Below, in pieces: positions 1-6,967 of a stretch of 12,661 nucleotides of DNA; position 1 is the stretch's first letter; each line of letters starts with the position of its first letter. The position numbers were made by a program, and so were the translations under genes. A model generated the notes under the pieces. The model saw only the letters and a list, made by a program, of their open reading frames with translations. It was not told the DNA's origin and made no database searches. The stretch comes from Bacteroidales bacterium (GTDB taxonomy: Bacteria; Bacteroidota; Bacteroidia; Bacteroidales; JAOZVK01): contig JAOZVK010000015.1 in assembly GCA_029938185.1 (NCBI GenBank), forward strand, positions 14,953 through 27,613. Reading direction: 5' to 3'.

Positions 1-92
1 AACTGTCTCTTTTTGATTTGTGTTTGGATTAGATTCAACTGTCTCTTTTTGATTTGTGTTTGGATTAGATTCAACTGTCTCTTTTTGATTTT
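1..92. repeat. 36-bp perfect tandem repeat inside ssb
   Basis: Bases 1-36 and 37-72 are identical, and 73-92 match the first 19 bases of a third unit before diverging. The unit is a multiple of three and encodes the 12-residue repeat ESNPNTNQKETV in the SSB linker. Identity at the nucleotide level, including third codon positions, points to recent expansion by slippage or unequal exchange. More units may lie beyond the window edge. Confidence 0.95.
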
Positions 93-429
93 CATTTTGC
101 TGCAATCTACTCAACATTTGAATTGTATTTGCAGTTATATCTGTAAAATATCTGGTAACTCCATCTTTCTCATATGACCTTGATGATATTTTACCCTCAA
201 CATATAGTTGAGTTCCTTTGCGAATATATTGTTCTGCAAGTTTTGCCAAACCACGCCATGCTACAATATTATGCCACTCAGTTATTGTTTTTTTCTCACT
301 TGTTTTTTTATCTCTGTATGTTTCGCTTGTTGCTAAGGTGAAACGAGCAACTGGTAGGTCTTCTTTTACATAGTTTACCTCAGGGTCTTTACCTACATTT
401 CCTACTAAAATAGCCTTATTTATTCCCAT
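1..429 (-). CDS. ssb: Single-stranded DNA-binding protein, C-terminal end beyond window
   Basis: The frame reads leftward from ATG at 429 and stays open to base 1, giving 143 residues with no stop, so the C-terminus is missing. It opens MGINKAILVGNVGKDPEV and continues with an OB-fold typical of bacterial SSB: VARFTLATSETY (about 27-38), TEWHNIVAWRGLAKLAEQYI (about 47-66), KGTQLYVEGKISSRSYEKDG (about 68-87) and YFTDITANTIQML (about 91-103). SSB coats single-stranded DNA in replication, repair and recombination, and normally recruits partners through an acidic C-terminal tip, which lies outside the window. After residue 105 the protein becomes a low-complexity Gln/Asn-rich linker made of an exact 12-residue repeat, ESNPNTNQKETV. 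Family and start are confident; total length is unknown. Confidence 0.95.
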   Translation of the reverse strand, partial: MGINKAILVGNVGKDPEVNYVKEDLPVARFTLATSETYRDKKTSEKKTITEWHNIVAWRGLAKLAEQYIRKGTQLYVEGKISSRSYEKDGVTRYFTDITANTIQMLSRLQQNENQKETVESNPNTNQKETVESNPNTNQKETV

Positions 430-590
430 TTTTTATTAATTTATTTATTAAAAATTTCTATATGATGCATTTAACATATTTTGCGTAAATATATTGATAA
501 TTTTGGCATTTTTCATATAAATTTTCAATACTTTTCTGAAAAATATATTTTTTGTTGTGGTTTGGAAGATATATCATATTCTTGTTCATT

Positions 591-640
591 AAATAGTTTA
601 ACAAAAGTTTTTCAATATTTATAAACAAACAACATGTTAC
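591..640 (+). repeat. Partial copy (v) of the 105-bp intergenic repeat
   Basis: The stretch from AAATAGTTTAACAAAAG through GTTTTTCAATATTTATA matches the first third of the 105-bp repeat (compare 12090-12122 and the reverse complement of 1884-1918). A weaker match follows at ACATGTTACAG. The palindromic tail is absent. It lies just downstream of the thioredoxin-like gene that ends at 660, in the 230-bp spacer between that gene and ssb. Confidence 0.5.
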
Positions 641-659
641 AGACTGGTACACAAAAGTT

Positions 660-1715
660 CTATTTTTTTTCAACAAACATTTTCGATTTAAATTTACTTA
701 TATAATCATTCCAAGACATTGTTTTATATTTGTTTTCAGCAAAATAATACAAAATAGCTTCCATTTGTTCTGGAGTTTTATATAATTGTACTCTATCTAA
801 AAGTTTAAATGTTTTTTGCTTTTTACCATCTTTAACAATTTCTTCGGTAGATATTATTAAATATGCAGGAAATACCATTTTTCCATTAAGCATATCAATA
901 GGCATTTGATGAAATTTATGAGATTTGTTTTTGTTTACATATTTTTTTCCAAAAGCCGAAATTGTATCTTTTGTTGTTACACTTATGTAGACAGGATTGT
1001 ATGCACTGTTTAAATATTTAGCGATTTTTGGATTATTGAATGTTTTTAAGCTCATTACAGTTGACGATACACTATAATTATAATAAAAAAATAAAAAAAT
1101 ATATTTCTTATCTTTTAATGAACTTTTAATAGCCTCTTCCGTTTTTTTCCATTTTACGTTCACTCGCGACATTGTTTGCCTTTGTCCAGGAGGATATGAT
1201 TTAAAATAATATTTTTCAAATTCCTCATATTCTACCGATTTATCTACTTGTTCGGAATAATAAATTAGATTAGGAAAAATCAAGTCTCTACTTTTATAAG
1301 CTGCAAACAAAGTTCCTTGTGCTTTTTTGTTAAATAATATCATTGATGGAACAGTATAATTTTGTCCAAGCATTTTTGTAACAAAACTGTGAGCTTTTTT
1401 CTTTTTTGAATATTTATAATACTTTCCATCAAAAAACTTCAAACTATCTTTTGTATTGACATTAATTTTTATTGGATAAAAAAGAATATTAATATAATTA
1501 GCAACCTCTTTATTACCAAATGTATCATTAGTCATCAAGTTGCAAGAGTCTGAGTTTTCGGAATAAAAATATACTATTATTGGTTTTTGTTTTTTTACAA
1601 ATTTTTTTTGAGCTTCTTCCAATGATAACCAATTAATTATTGTGTCTTTGTTTTGAGCTTTAGTTAAATTTCCAAATATAAGTACTATTGTTGTTATCAA
1701 AATTAGTTTGTTCAT
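660..1715 (-). CDS. Exported protein with two degenerate thioredoxin-like domains
   Basis: The protein has 351 residues. Residues 1-20 form a hydrophobic signal peptide ending TKA, followed by Q, so it probably acts in the periplasm or at the cell surface. Two homologous halves follow. Half 1 (about 29-130) has W29, LEEAQKKF, the strand KPIIVYFY, then SDSC (55-58) where thioredoxins carry CxxC, and TVPSMILF with a likely cis-proline at 123. Half 2 (about 189-290) has W189, TEEAIKSSLKDKKYIFLFF, then SVSS (215-218), and VFPAYLII with the matching proline at 283. Both halves share the pattern F-N/G-x-K/P-E/K-x-A-x-Y followed by a TKD turn. The fold therefore looks duplicated and both redox sites lost, leaving only Cys58, so a disulfide-reductase role is unlikely and a binding or structural role is plausible. 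The precise function is not recognised. It is divergent from the TonB receptor across a repeat-rich spacer of about 870 bp. Confidence 0.75.
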   Translation of the reverse strand: MNKLILITTIVLIFGNLTKAQNKDTIINWLSLEEAQKKFVKKQKPIIVYFYSENSDSCNLMTNDTFGNKEVANYINILFYPIKINVNTKDSLKFFDGKYYKYSKKKKAHSFVTKMLGQNYTVPSMILFNKKAQGTLFAAYKSRDLIFPNLIYYSEQVDKSVEYEEFEKYYFKSYPPGQRQTMSRVNVKWKKTEEAIKSSLKDKKYIFLFFYYNYSVSSTVMSLKTFNNPKIAKYLNSAYNPVYISVTTKDTISAFGKKYVNKNKSHKFHQMPIDMLNGKMVFPAYLIISTEEIVKDGKKQKTFKLLDRVQLYKTPEQMEAILYYFAENKYKTMSWNDYISKFKSKMFVEKK

Positions 1716-1733
1716 CTTTATATATATTTAGTT

Positions 1734-1748
1734 TAAGGTCTTCGACCT
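1734..1748 (-). repeat. Isolated palindromic tail of the 105-bp repeat
   Basis: On the minus strand this reads AGGTCGAAGACCTTA, the same palindrome that closes the 105-bp repeat copies. It can fold as a stem of GGTC and GACC with a three-base loop. It sits 18 bases upstream of the ATG of the thioredoxin-like gene, so it would fall in that gene's 5' untranslated leader or core promoter. Confidence 0.6.
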
Positions 1749-1813
1749 AGTTTTATACTGTTGAATACATGTTGTAAATCTAATACTTATCTTTAATTAA
1801 AAAAAATGTTATA

Positions 1814-1918
1814 GTAAAGTCTTTGACCTATTTAATGTGGTTTACACGTTTTTACAAACTACAATCATATAGCTATTTGTACGAATATAAATATAGAAAA
1901 ACTTTTGTAAGACTACTT
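1814..1918 (-). repeat. 105-bp intergenic repeat, copy i (full length)
   Basis: Read on the minus strand, the copy starts AAGTAGTCTTACAAAAG and ends CATTAAATAGGTCAAAGAC followed by TTTAC, spanning 105 bases. It aligns end to end with the copy at 8359-8463, which has the same length. The closing palindrome is imperfect here (GGTCAAAGACTT). It points away from copy ii at 2276-2376. Confidence 0.75.
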
Positions 1919-1962
1919 TCTAATAATTTGCAATTTAACAAAATAAAAACATCAAAAAACGG

Positions 1963-1977
1963 AACTCTGTAGGAGTT
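1963..1977. repeat. Short hairpin AACTC-loop-GAGTT
   Basis: AACTC at 1963-1967 and GAGTT at 1973-1977 are inverted repeats around a five-base loop. A related, stronger hairpin follows 49 bases later. No poly-T tract follows on either strand, so these are not convincing terminators. They lie between the two divergent copies of the 105-bp repeat. Confidence 0.45.
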
Positions 1978-2011
1978 TTCTGTTTGTAATAACAAAATTG
2001 AAACATAATCA

Positions 2012-2026
2012 AACTCCATTGGAGTT
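2012..2026. repeat. Short hairpin AACTCC-ATT-GGAGTT
   Basis: A perfect 6-bp stem with a three-base loop, similar in sequence to the hairpin at 1963-1977. The pair could be remnants of a further palindromic repeat family. No gene overlaps them that I accept as real. Confidence 0.5.
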
Positions 2027-2275
2027 GCCTTATCGAACTTTATAGACAAACTAATAATGTGAATTAGATTATTAAACGTAAAATAACAATAAAATATCAT
2101 TTAGTTATACTCTAAATGGTTATAGTTTTAACATTAACAAATTGTTATCAATTACTAATCAAAGTATTGCTTCATTGTGTCATTGTATAATTGCACCATT
2201 TAAAGTATATATAAATTATTTTATTGCTATATTTGTTATAATTTTTATATACTTTTACATTTTAAATTGTTAAAT

Positions 2276-2376
2276 AAGTAGTCTTACAAAGTTGTTAGAC
2301 ATTTGTTTTATACAATTAGTTGCATTACAGTAAATTACAAAAACGCATAAGCCTCATTAAATAGGTCGAACTTATC
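2276..2376 (+). repeat. 105-bp intergenic repeat, copy ii
   Basis: It starts AAGTAGTCTTACAAA and ends CATTAAATAGGTCGAAC followed by TTATC, about 101 bases. Its first 15 bases are the exact inverted repeat of 1904-1918 in copy i. The right half of the closing palindrome is degraded. The MITE-like copy A begins about ten bases after its end. Confidence 0.65.
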
Positions 2377-2385
2377 CTTATGGTA

Positions 2386-2532
2386 GGCTACCAGTTTTAA
2401 GTTAGACGCTTTTTAACCGCAAAGTTACACAAAGTTTAACGCAAAGTTTCGCAAAGTTCTGTAAAAGTTTACTTTAACTTTATGGTTGCAACCACTTGAA
2501 AAACAATTGTGTCCAACCTTACGTGAGTAGCC
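2386..2532 (-). mobile_element. MITE-like element copy A with 8-bp flanking direct repeat
   Basis: The 147-bp element starts GGCTACC and ends GTAGCC. Its termini are imperfect inverted repeats of about 22 bp sharing GGCTAC, an AAGTT-type block and GAC. The sequence TTATGGTA lies directly outside both ends (2378-2385 and 2533-2540), as expected of a target-site duplication. Inside, four degenerate units of about 11 bp built on CGCAAAGTT stand in tandem. It is the reverse orientation of copies B and C. It has no coding capacity, so it would need a transposase supplied elsewhere. It ends 56 bases before the receptor start codon. Confidence 0.65.
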
Positions 2533-2588
2533 TTATGGTACAATACATTGATTAGTAATTTATAACATTCAAATAAAATAACTTCAAA

Positions 2589-4940
2589 ATGAGATATACA
2601 TTTCTTTTTTTATTTTTAATAGCAAATATATTAATAAATGCTCAACAAAAATATACAATAAGCGGATATATAAAAGATAGTAATAATGGAGAAGAACTAA
2701 TTGGGGCTACTGTTTATGTTAAAGAATTGAAAAATGGTACAATTTCAAATCCATATGGCTTTTATTCAATTACACTTAAAAAATCAACATATAATATTCA
2801 TGTTTCTTTTATTGGTTATAAATCTTTTTCTAAAACAATAGAATTAGAAAAAAGCACTAAATTAAATATTATATTATCTCCCGAAAGTACAGATTTAGAT
2901 GATGTTAATGTTTTTGCCGAAAAAAAAGATGCTAATATTAGAAAAGTTGAAATGAGTACCAATAAGCTTGATATGAAAGTAATAAAACTAATTCCAGCAC
3001 TTATGGGTGAAGTTGATATAATAAAAAGTATCCAAATGCTACCTGGTGTGCAATCTTCTGGCGAAGGCTCAACAGGATTTTATGTGCGAGGCGGTGGTGT
3101 AGACCAAAATTTAATACTACTTGATGAAGCAACAGTTTATAATGCATCTCATCTGGGTGGGCTATTTTCAGTATTTAACCAAGATGCTGTAAAAAACCTA
3201 AAACTTTATAAAGGTGCAATACCTGCTGAATATGGAGGCAGATTATCATCAGTTTTAGATATAAGAATGAAAGATGGTAATCTCAAAAAATTTTCAGCAA
3301 TTGGTGGTATAGGACTAATATCCAGTAGGCTGACATTAGAAAGTCCTATACTTAAAGATAAAAGTTCGTTCGTTTTGTCGGGTCGTAGAACATATATTGA
3401 CCTATTTTTTCCATTGTTTAATAATGAGGGGCTAAAAGACAGTAAAGCATATTTTTATGATTTAAATGCAAAAATAAATTTAACAATAGATGATAACAAT
3501 AGAATATTTATATCAGGATATTTTGGAAAAGACGTTTTTTCATTTTCCAAAATGATGTCAATGATGTATGGTAATACTACCTTAACTTTGAGGTATAATC
3601 ACTTATTTTCTGATAAAGTTTTTTCAAATATAACATTTATATACAGTCATTTTGACTATGGATTAGAAAGTAATCAAAGCGAGGCATTAGCTTTTAACTG
3701 GAACTCCGATATAATTGATTTTTCTTTTAAAAACGATTATACATATTATATGAACCCTAATAATACTCTTAAATTTGGTTATGGAATTATATATCACACA
3801 TTTAAACCTGGATATGCTAATAAAATAGGTGAAGAAAGTATATTCAACGACCTAAGTTTACCTGATAGATATGCTTTGGAGTATAGTCTTTTTGCAGGAA
3901 ATGAGCATAAAATCAACGACAATATATCATTAATATACGGTATTCATTTTTCGGGATTTTCAAATATGGGTAAAGATAAATACTATATTTACAATAAAGA
4001 CAATCCCAACGAGTATATTCCCATTGATACTATGAATTACAGCTCTGGTAAAATATATAATACATTTGTAAATGCAGAACCAAGATTGGGCATACGTTTT
4101 AAGATAAATAGTAAATCATCAATAAAAGCTAGTTATTCAAATACTGTACAATACATTCATTTGGCTACCAATACAACATCAGTAACTCCATTAGATGTAT
4201 GGTTTCCAAGCTCTTCAAATATCAAACCTCAAAAAGCTAATCAGTTTGCAATCGGATATTTTAGAAATTTCAAAGATAATACATATGAAATGTCAGTTGA
4301 GTTATATTATAAAAAAATGAATAACACTATTGATTTTCGCGATCATGCACAACTATTGCTTAATAAATATTTTGAAGGAGAACTACGTGTTGGAACATCT
4401 TATTCATATGGTGCTGAGTTTTTGTTAAAAAAACAAGTTGGTAAATTTACTGGTTGGCTAAGTTATACATATTCAAAAACTATGAGAAAAATACCAGAAA
4501 TAAATGGTGGAGAAGAGTATAGAGCACCTTACGACAAACCACACGATATATCAATTATATTGTCATACAGTTTAACAAAGCGTTTGACAATATCAACAAA
4601 CTGGGTATATTCTACTGGCGCACCTCGAACTATGCCAACAGGCAGATTTGAATACTCGGGTATGATAGCTCCTGTATACTCTGACCGTAACGCAATACAA
4701 TTGCCAGATTATCACAGAATGGATTTATCGGTTACACTAAAAGGTAAAAAATATAAAAAGAATGGAAAACTAAAAAGAATACAAAGCGAACTAAATTTTT
4801 CGGTATATAATGTTTATGACAGGCATAATGCATATTCGATTAATTTTAAACAATCGGAAACAAACCGCTACGAAACAGAAGCCGAAAAATTCTATTTATT
4901 CAGAATATTTCCATCAATAACATATAATTTTAAATTTTAA
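2589..4940 (+). CDS. TonB-dependent outer-membrane receptor with carboxypeptidase-regulatory-like N-domain
   Basis: The protein has 783 residues. Residues 1-19 form a signal peptide (hydrophobic core, then INAQQ). Residues about 22-107 match the CarboxypepD_reg-like domain (YTISGYIKDSNNGEELIGATVYV ... GFYSITLKK). A TonB-box-like segment LDDVNVFA follows. The plug domain (about 130-230) has IIKSIQMLPGVQ, FYVRGGGVDQNLILLDEATVYN and LYKGAIPAEYGGRLSSVLDI. The rest is a beta-barrel that ends in phenylalanine (ITYNFKF), as outer-membrane barrel proteins usually do. It should import a ligand using TonB-ExbBD energy; the substrate cannot be told from sequence. At 783 residues it is smaller than SusC-type receptors, and no SusD lipoprotein, sigma factor or anti-sigma gene lies next to it. 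The next gene, HMG-CoA reductase, is 176 bases downstream and functionally unrelated. Confidence 0.93.
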   Translation: MRYTFLFLFLIANILINAQQKYTISGYIKDSNNGEELIGATVYVKELKNGTISNPYGFYSITLKKSTYNIHVSFIGYKSFSKTIELEKSTKLNIILSPESTDLDDVNVFAEKKDANIRKVEMSTNKLDMKVIKLIPALMGEVDIIKSIQMLPGVQSSGEGSTGFYVRGGGVDQNLILLDEATVYNASHLGGLFSVFNQDAVKNLKLYKGAIPAEYGGRLSSVLDIRMKDGNLKKFSAIGGIGLISSRLTLESPILKDKSSFVLSGRRTYIDLFFPLFNNEGLKDSKAYFYDLNAKINLTIDDNNRIFISGYFGKDVFSFSKMMSMMYGNTTLTLRYNHLFSDKVFSNITFIYSHFDYGLESNQSEALAFNWNSDIIDFSFKNDYTYYMNPNNTLKFGYGIIYHTFKPGYANKIGEESIFNDLSLPDRYALEYSLFAGNEHKINDNISLIYGIHFSGFSNMGKDKYYIYNKDNPNEYIPIDTMNYSSGKIYNTFVNAEPRLGIRFKINSKSSIKASYSNTVQYIHLATNTTSVTPLDVWFPSSSNIKPQKANQFAIGYFRNFKDNTYEMSVELYYKKMNNTIDFRDHAQLLLNKYFEGELRVGTSYSYGAEFLLKKQVGKFTGWLSYTYSKTMRKIPEINGGEEYRAPYDKPHDISIILSYSLTKRLTISTNWVYSTGAPRTMPTGRFEYSGMIAPVYSDRNAIQLPDYHRMDLSVTLKGKKYKKNGKLKRIQSELNFSVYNVYDRHNAYSINFKQSETNRYETEAEKFYLFRIFPSITYNFKF

Positions 4941-5116
4941 TGATAAAATCTCTTAATATATATACGACTGAATATCAATTCTATACAAAATAAAGCAAAA
5001 AAAAAATGACAAAATTCATGTTTTACTTTTAAAAATAAATATAAAAGTTATATATTTATGAGCATATTTTATGTTTTTGGACACGTTAAATTTATTAATA
5101 TTAAATTAGATTATAT

Positions 5117-6667
5117 ATGAAGTTAATACCAAAATTACTTTTAAAACAGCTTTATACAAGAGGAAGTTTAGAAAATACAGAGGACGGCATAACATTTTCG
5201 GTTAAAAATCGTCTAAAAGATGCTAAAATTTTAGGTATCAAAAAAATTGAAGTTGGTAAAAATGTATATGGAGCCAATGATATTTATTTGGATCTTGGAA
5301 ACAAACAACTATTATCAGTTTCAGAAATTGATGAAAAAAACCCAATTGATTTTCCATTGCGAAAAACATTGGTTTTTAAGGTAAAAACAGATCAGCTTGA
5401 CAAAGGTAAATACAAAATAAAATTTGTAATAAGTGCAAAACCTTTTGGGAAACTCGATTTTAATGTTGATGATGTTATATCTGATAAAAAAGTTGTAAAA
5501 AACAAGATACCAAGAGACAATAATGATGATTATTCTAAAGAGGCAATTAAAACTCGCCAAGACTTTGTAGAACAGTATACAGGAGCAAAACTTAATCATA
5601 TAAGTCAATACTCATTTGATCCACACATAACTGCGGGAAATTGTGAACATTTTACAGGAGTAGCACAAATACCACTTGGAATAGCTGGTCCGATAACTAT
5701 AAATGGCGAACATGCAAAAGGTGATTTTCTTATACCAATGGCAACTGCCGAAGGTACATTGATAGCTTCATACAACAGAGGTATTAAAGTTTTGAATAGC
5801 AGTGGAGGAGTAACATGTACTGTTATAGGCGATGCAATGCAACGTGCACCTGTATATATTTTTGCAAATGCAAGACATGCTCGCGAATTTGTTGAATGGT
5901 GTAAAAAGAATATTGACCCAATACGCGAACAAGCCGAATCAACTTCAAGTATAGCAAAACTACAATATATTGATTATTTCTTGGCAGGAAAATTTGCTTA
6001 CTTACGTTTTAATTATTCAACAGGTGATGCTGCTGGACAAAATATGGTTGGTAGAGCTACATTTGTTGCTTGTAGTTGGATACATGAAAATTACAAAGAA
6101 TTTCCAATTGTACATTTTTATTTAGAATCAAATCTTGCAACCGATAAAAAAGCTTCTCAAATAAATGTTATAAGAACAAGAGGAAAACGAGTTGTTGCCG
6201 AAGCTACAATCAAACGTGAAGTACTATTACAACATATGCGTGTTGAACCTAAAAGCCTGGCATATCATGGATTAGTAGCTAATGTTGGTGCAATACTTTC
6301 GGGAGCTAATAATAATGGAGCACATTCGGCAAATGGTATAACAGCTATGTTTATAGCAACTGGACAAGATGTTGCTAATGTAGCTGAATCATCAGCTGGA
6401 GTTCTTTACTCCGAATTGACCGATGAGGGAGATTTATACATATCAATGACTATTCCATCGCTTATTATCGCTACATTTGGTGGAGGTGTAGGTTTAGCTA
6501 CTCAACGCGAAGCTCTTGAAATGATGGGTTGTGTTGGAAAAGGAAAAGCTAAGAAACTTGCCGAAATTATAGCTGGTGTTGTTCTTGCAGGTGAACTTTC
6601 ATTAAGTTCTGCAATCTCATCATCTGACTGGGTTTCTAGCCACGAACAATATGGTAGAAATAGATAG
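5117..6667 (+). CDS. HMG-CoA reductase with extra N-terminal domain
   Basis: This enzyme reduces 3-hydroxy-3-methylglutaryl-CoA to mevalonate with NAD(P)H, the committed step of the mevalonate isoprenoid route. Within its 516 residues the catalytic part (about 140-516) carries the family landmarks: ENxxG-like NCEHFTGVAQIPLGIAGP (175-192), ATAEGTLIAS with the catalytic Glu212, GDAAGQNM (303-310), the TDKK loop with Lys344, GQDVANV with Asp418, IATFGGGVGLATQ (451-463), and a C-terminal His509 followed by NR at the end. The C-terminal His near a final NR resembles class I enzymes. Residues 1 to about 140 are not part of the usual catalytic core; they look beta-rich and contain a paired K/V pattern (LVFKVKTDQLDKGKYKIKFVI). 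I do not recognise this domain with certainty, and there are no membrane segments in it. The gene stands alone; two hairpins follow its stop codon. Confidence 0.93.
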   Translation: MKLIPKLLLKQLYTRGSLENTEDGITFSVKNRLKDAKILGIKKIEVGKNVYGANDIYLDLGNKQLLSVSEIDEKNPIDFPLRKTLVFKVKTDQLDKGKYKIKFVISAKPFGKLDFNVDDVISDKKVVKNKIPRDNNDDYSKEAIKTRQDFVEQYTGAKLNHISQYSFDPHITAGNCEHFTGVAQIPLGIAGPITINGEHAKGDFLIPMATAEGTLIASYNRGIKVLNSSGGVTCTVIGDAMQRAPVYIFANARHAREFVEWCKKNIDPIREQAESTSSIAKLQYIDYFLAGKFAYLRFNYSTGDAAGQNMVGRATFVACSWIHENYKEFPIVHFYLESNLATDKKASQINVIRTRGKRVVAEATIKREVLLQHMRVEPKSLAYHGLVANVGAILSGANNNGAHSANGITAMFIATGQDVANVAESSAGVLYSELTDEGDLYISMTIPSLIIATFGGGVGLATQREALEMMGCVGKGKAKKLAEIIAGVVLAGELSLSSAISSSDWVSSHEQYGRNR

Positions 6668-6671
6668 TATT

Positions 6672-6704
6672 AGACTAAGGAGTTAAAAACTAAAAGCTTA
6701 GTCT
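6672..6704 (+). terminator. Hairpin after the HMG-CoA reductase gene
   Basis: AGACTAAG (6672-6679) and CTTAGTCT (6697-6704) form a perfect 8-bp stem with a 17-base loop, starting five bases after the stop codon. The following CATCTTTTATT is only weakly T-rich, so termination is more likely at the second hairpin downstream. Confidence 0.45.
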
Positions 6705-6729
6705 CATCTTTTATTAATATCTCATTTTA

Positions 6730-6766
6730 ACAGTTTCCAGAATTATTTTGGAAGCTGTTTTTTTTT
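6730..6766 (+). terminator. Intrinsic terminator of the HMG-CoA reductase gene
   Basis: ACAGTTTCCA (6730-6739) pairs with TGGAAGCTGT (6749-6758), a 10-bp stem with one G-U pair and a nine-base loop, followed directly by nine T residues. This is a classic Rho-independent terminator about 60 bases after the stop codon on the plus strand. Confidence 0.85.
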
Positions 6767-6829
6767 AGTCTGATTAAATATTCTACATTTCAGAATTGCA
6801 TAAAACTAATATCTTTAGATGGTATATCT

Positions 6830-6954
6830 GGCTACCCGTCAGAAGTTGGACAGTCTTGTTTTTCAAGTAGTTTTAATCATAGAATTAAAGTAAAGATTAG
6901 CAAAACTTTGCGAAACTTTGCGGTTAAAAAGCGGCTAACTTAAAACTGGTAGCC
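6830..6954 (+). mobile_element. MITE-like element copy B (125 bp)
   Basis: It runs from GGCTACCCGTCAGAAGTTGG to ACTGGTAGCC and matches copy C over its first 90 or so bases with only a few substitutions. It matches the reverse complement of copy A at both ends. It has two units of the AAACTTTGCG tandem core where A and C have four, which accounts for the 22-bp length difference from A. No matching direct repeat flanks it. It lies between the convergent HMG-CoA reductase and LysE-family genes, 13 bases from the latter's stop codon. Confidence 0.7.
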
Positions 6955-6967
6955 TTTTATTTTTATA

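Larger units (their letters stand above)
1716..2588. other. Repeat-dense divergent intergenic region
   Basis: No credible gene is visible in these roughly 870 AT-rich bases. They hold an isolated palindromic tail (1734-1748), 105-bp repeat copy i (1814-1918, minus), two short hairpins (1963-1977 and 2012-2026), an AT-rich stretch, 105-bp repeat copy ii (2276-2376, plus) and the MITE-like element copy A (2386-2532). Only about 56 bases separate the end of copy A from the receptor start codon, so the receptor promoter lies in or next to repeat DNA. Confidence 0.7.

Noticed and set aside
1..92. 36-bp direct repeats at the window edge resembling a CRISPR array
   Set aside because: Units are contiguous with no spacers, and they translate in frame as a 12-residue repeat in the SSB linker.
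458..676. 72-codon minus-strand open frame
   Set aside because: Low-complexity translation rich in Asn, Lys, Ile and Tyr with no family signal. It overlaps the end of the thioredoxin-like gene and a partial repeat copy, so it is probably a chance frame.
1873..2100. 75-codon minus-strand open frame in the divergent spacer
   Set aside because: It covers part of repeat copy i and both short hairpins, and its composition is not protein-like. A chance frame through repeats is more likely.
6822..6962. Target-site duplication around MITE-like copy B
   Set aside because: The eight bases on the left (GTATATCT) and on the right (TTTTATTT) do not match, so only copy A supports a duplication.
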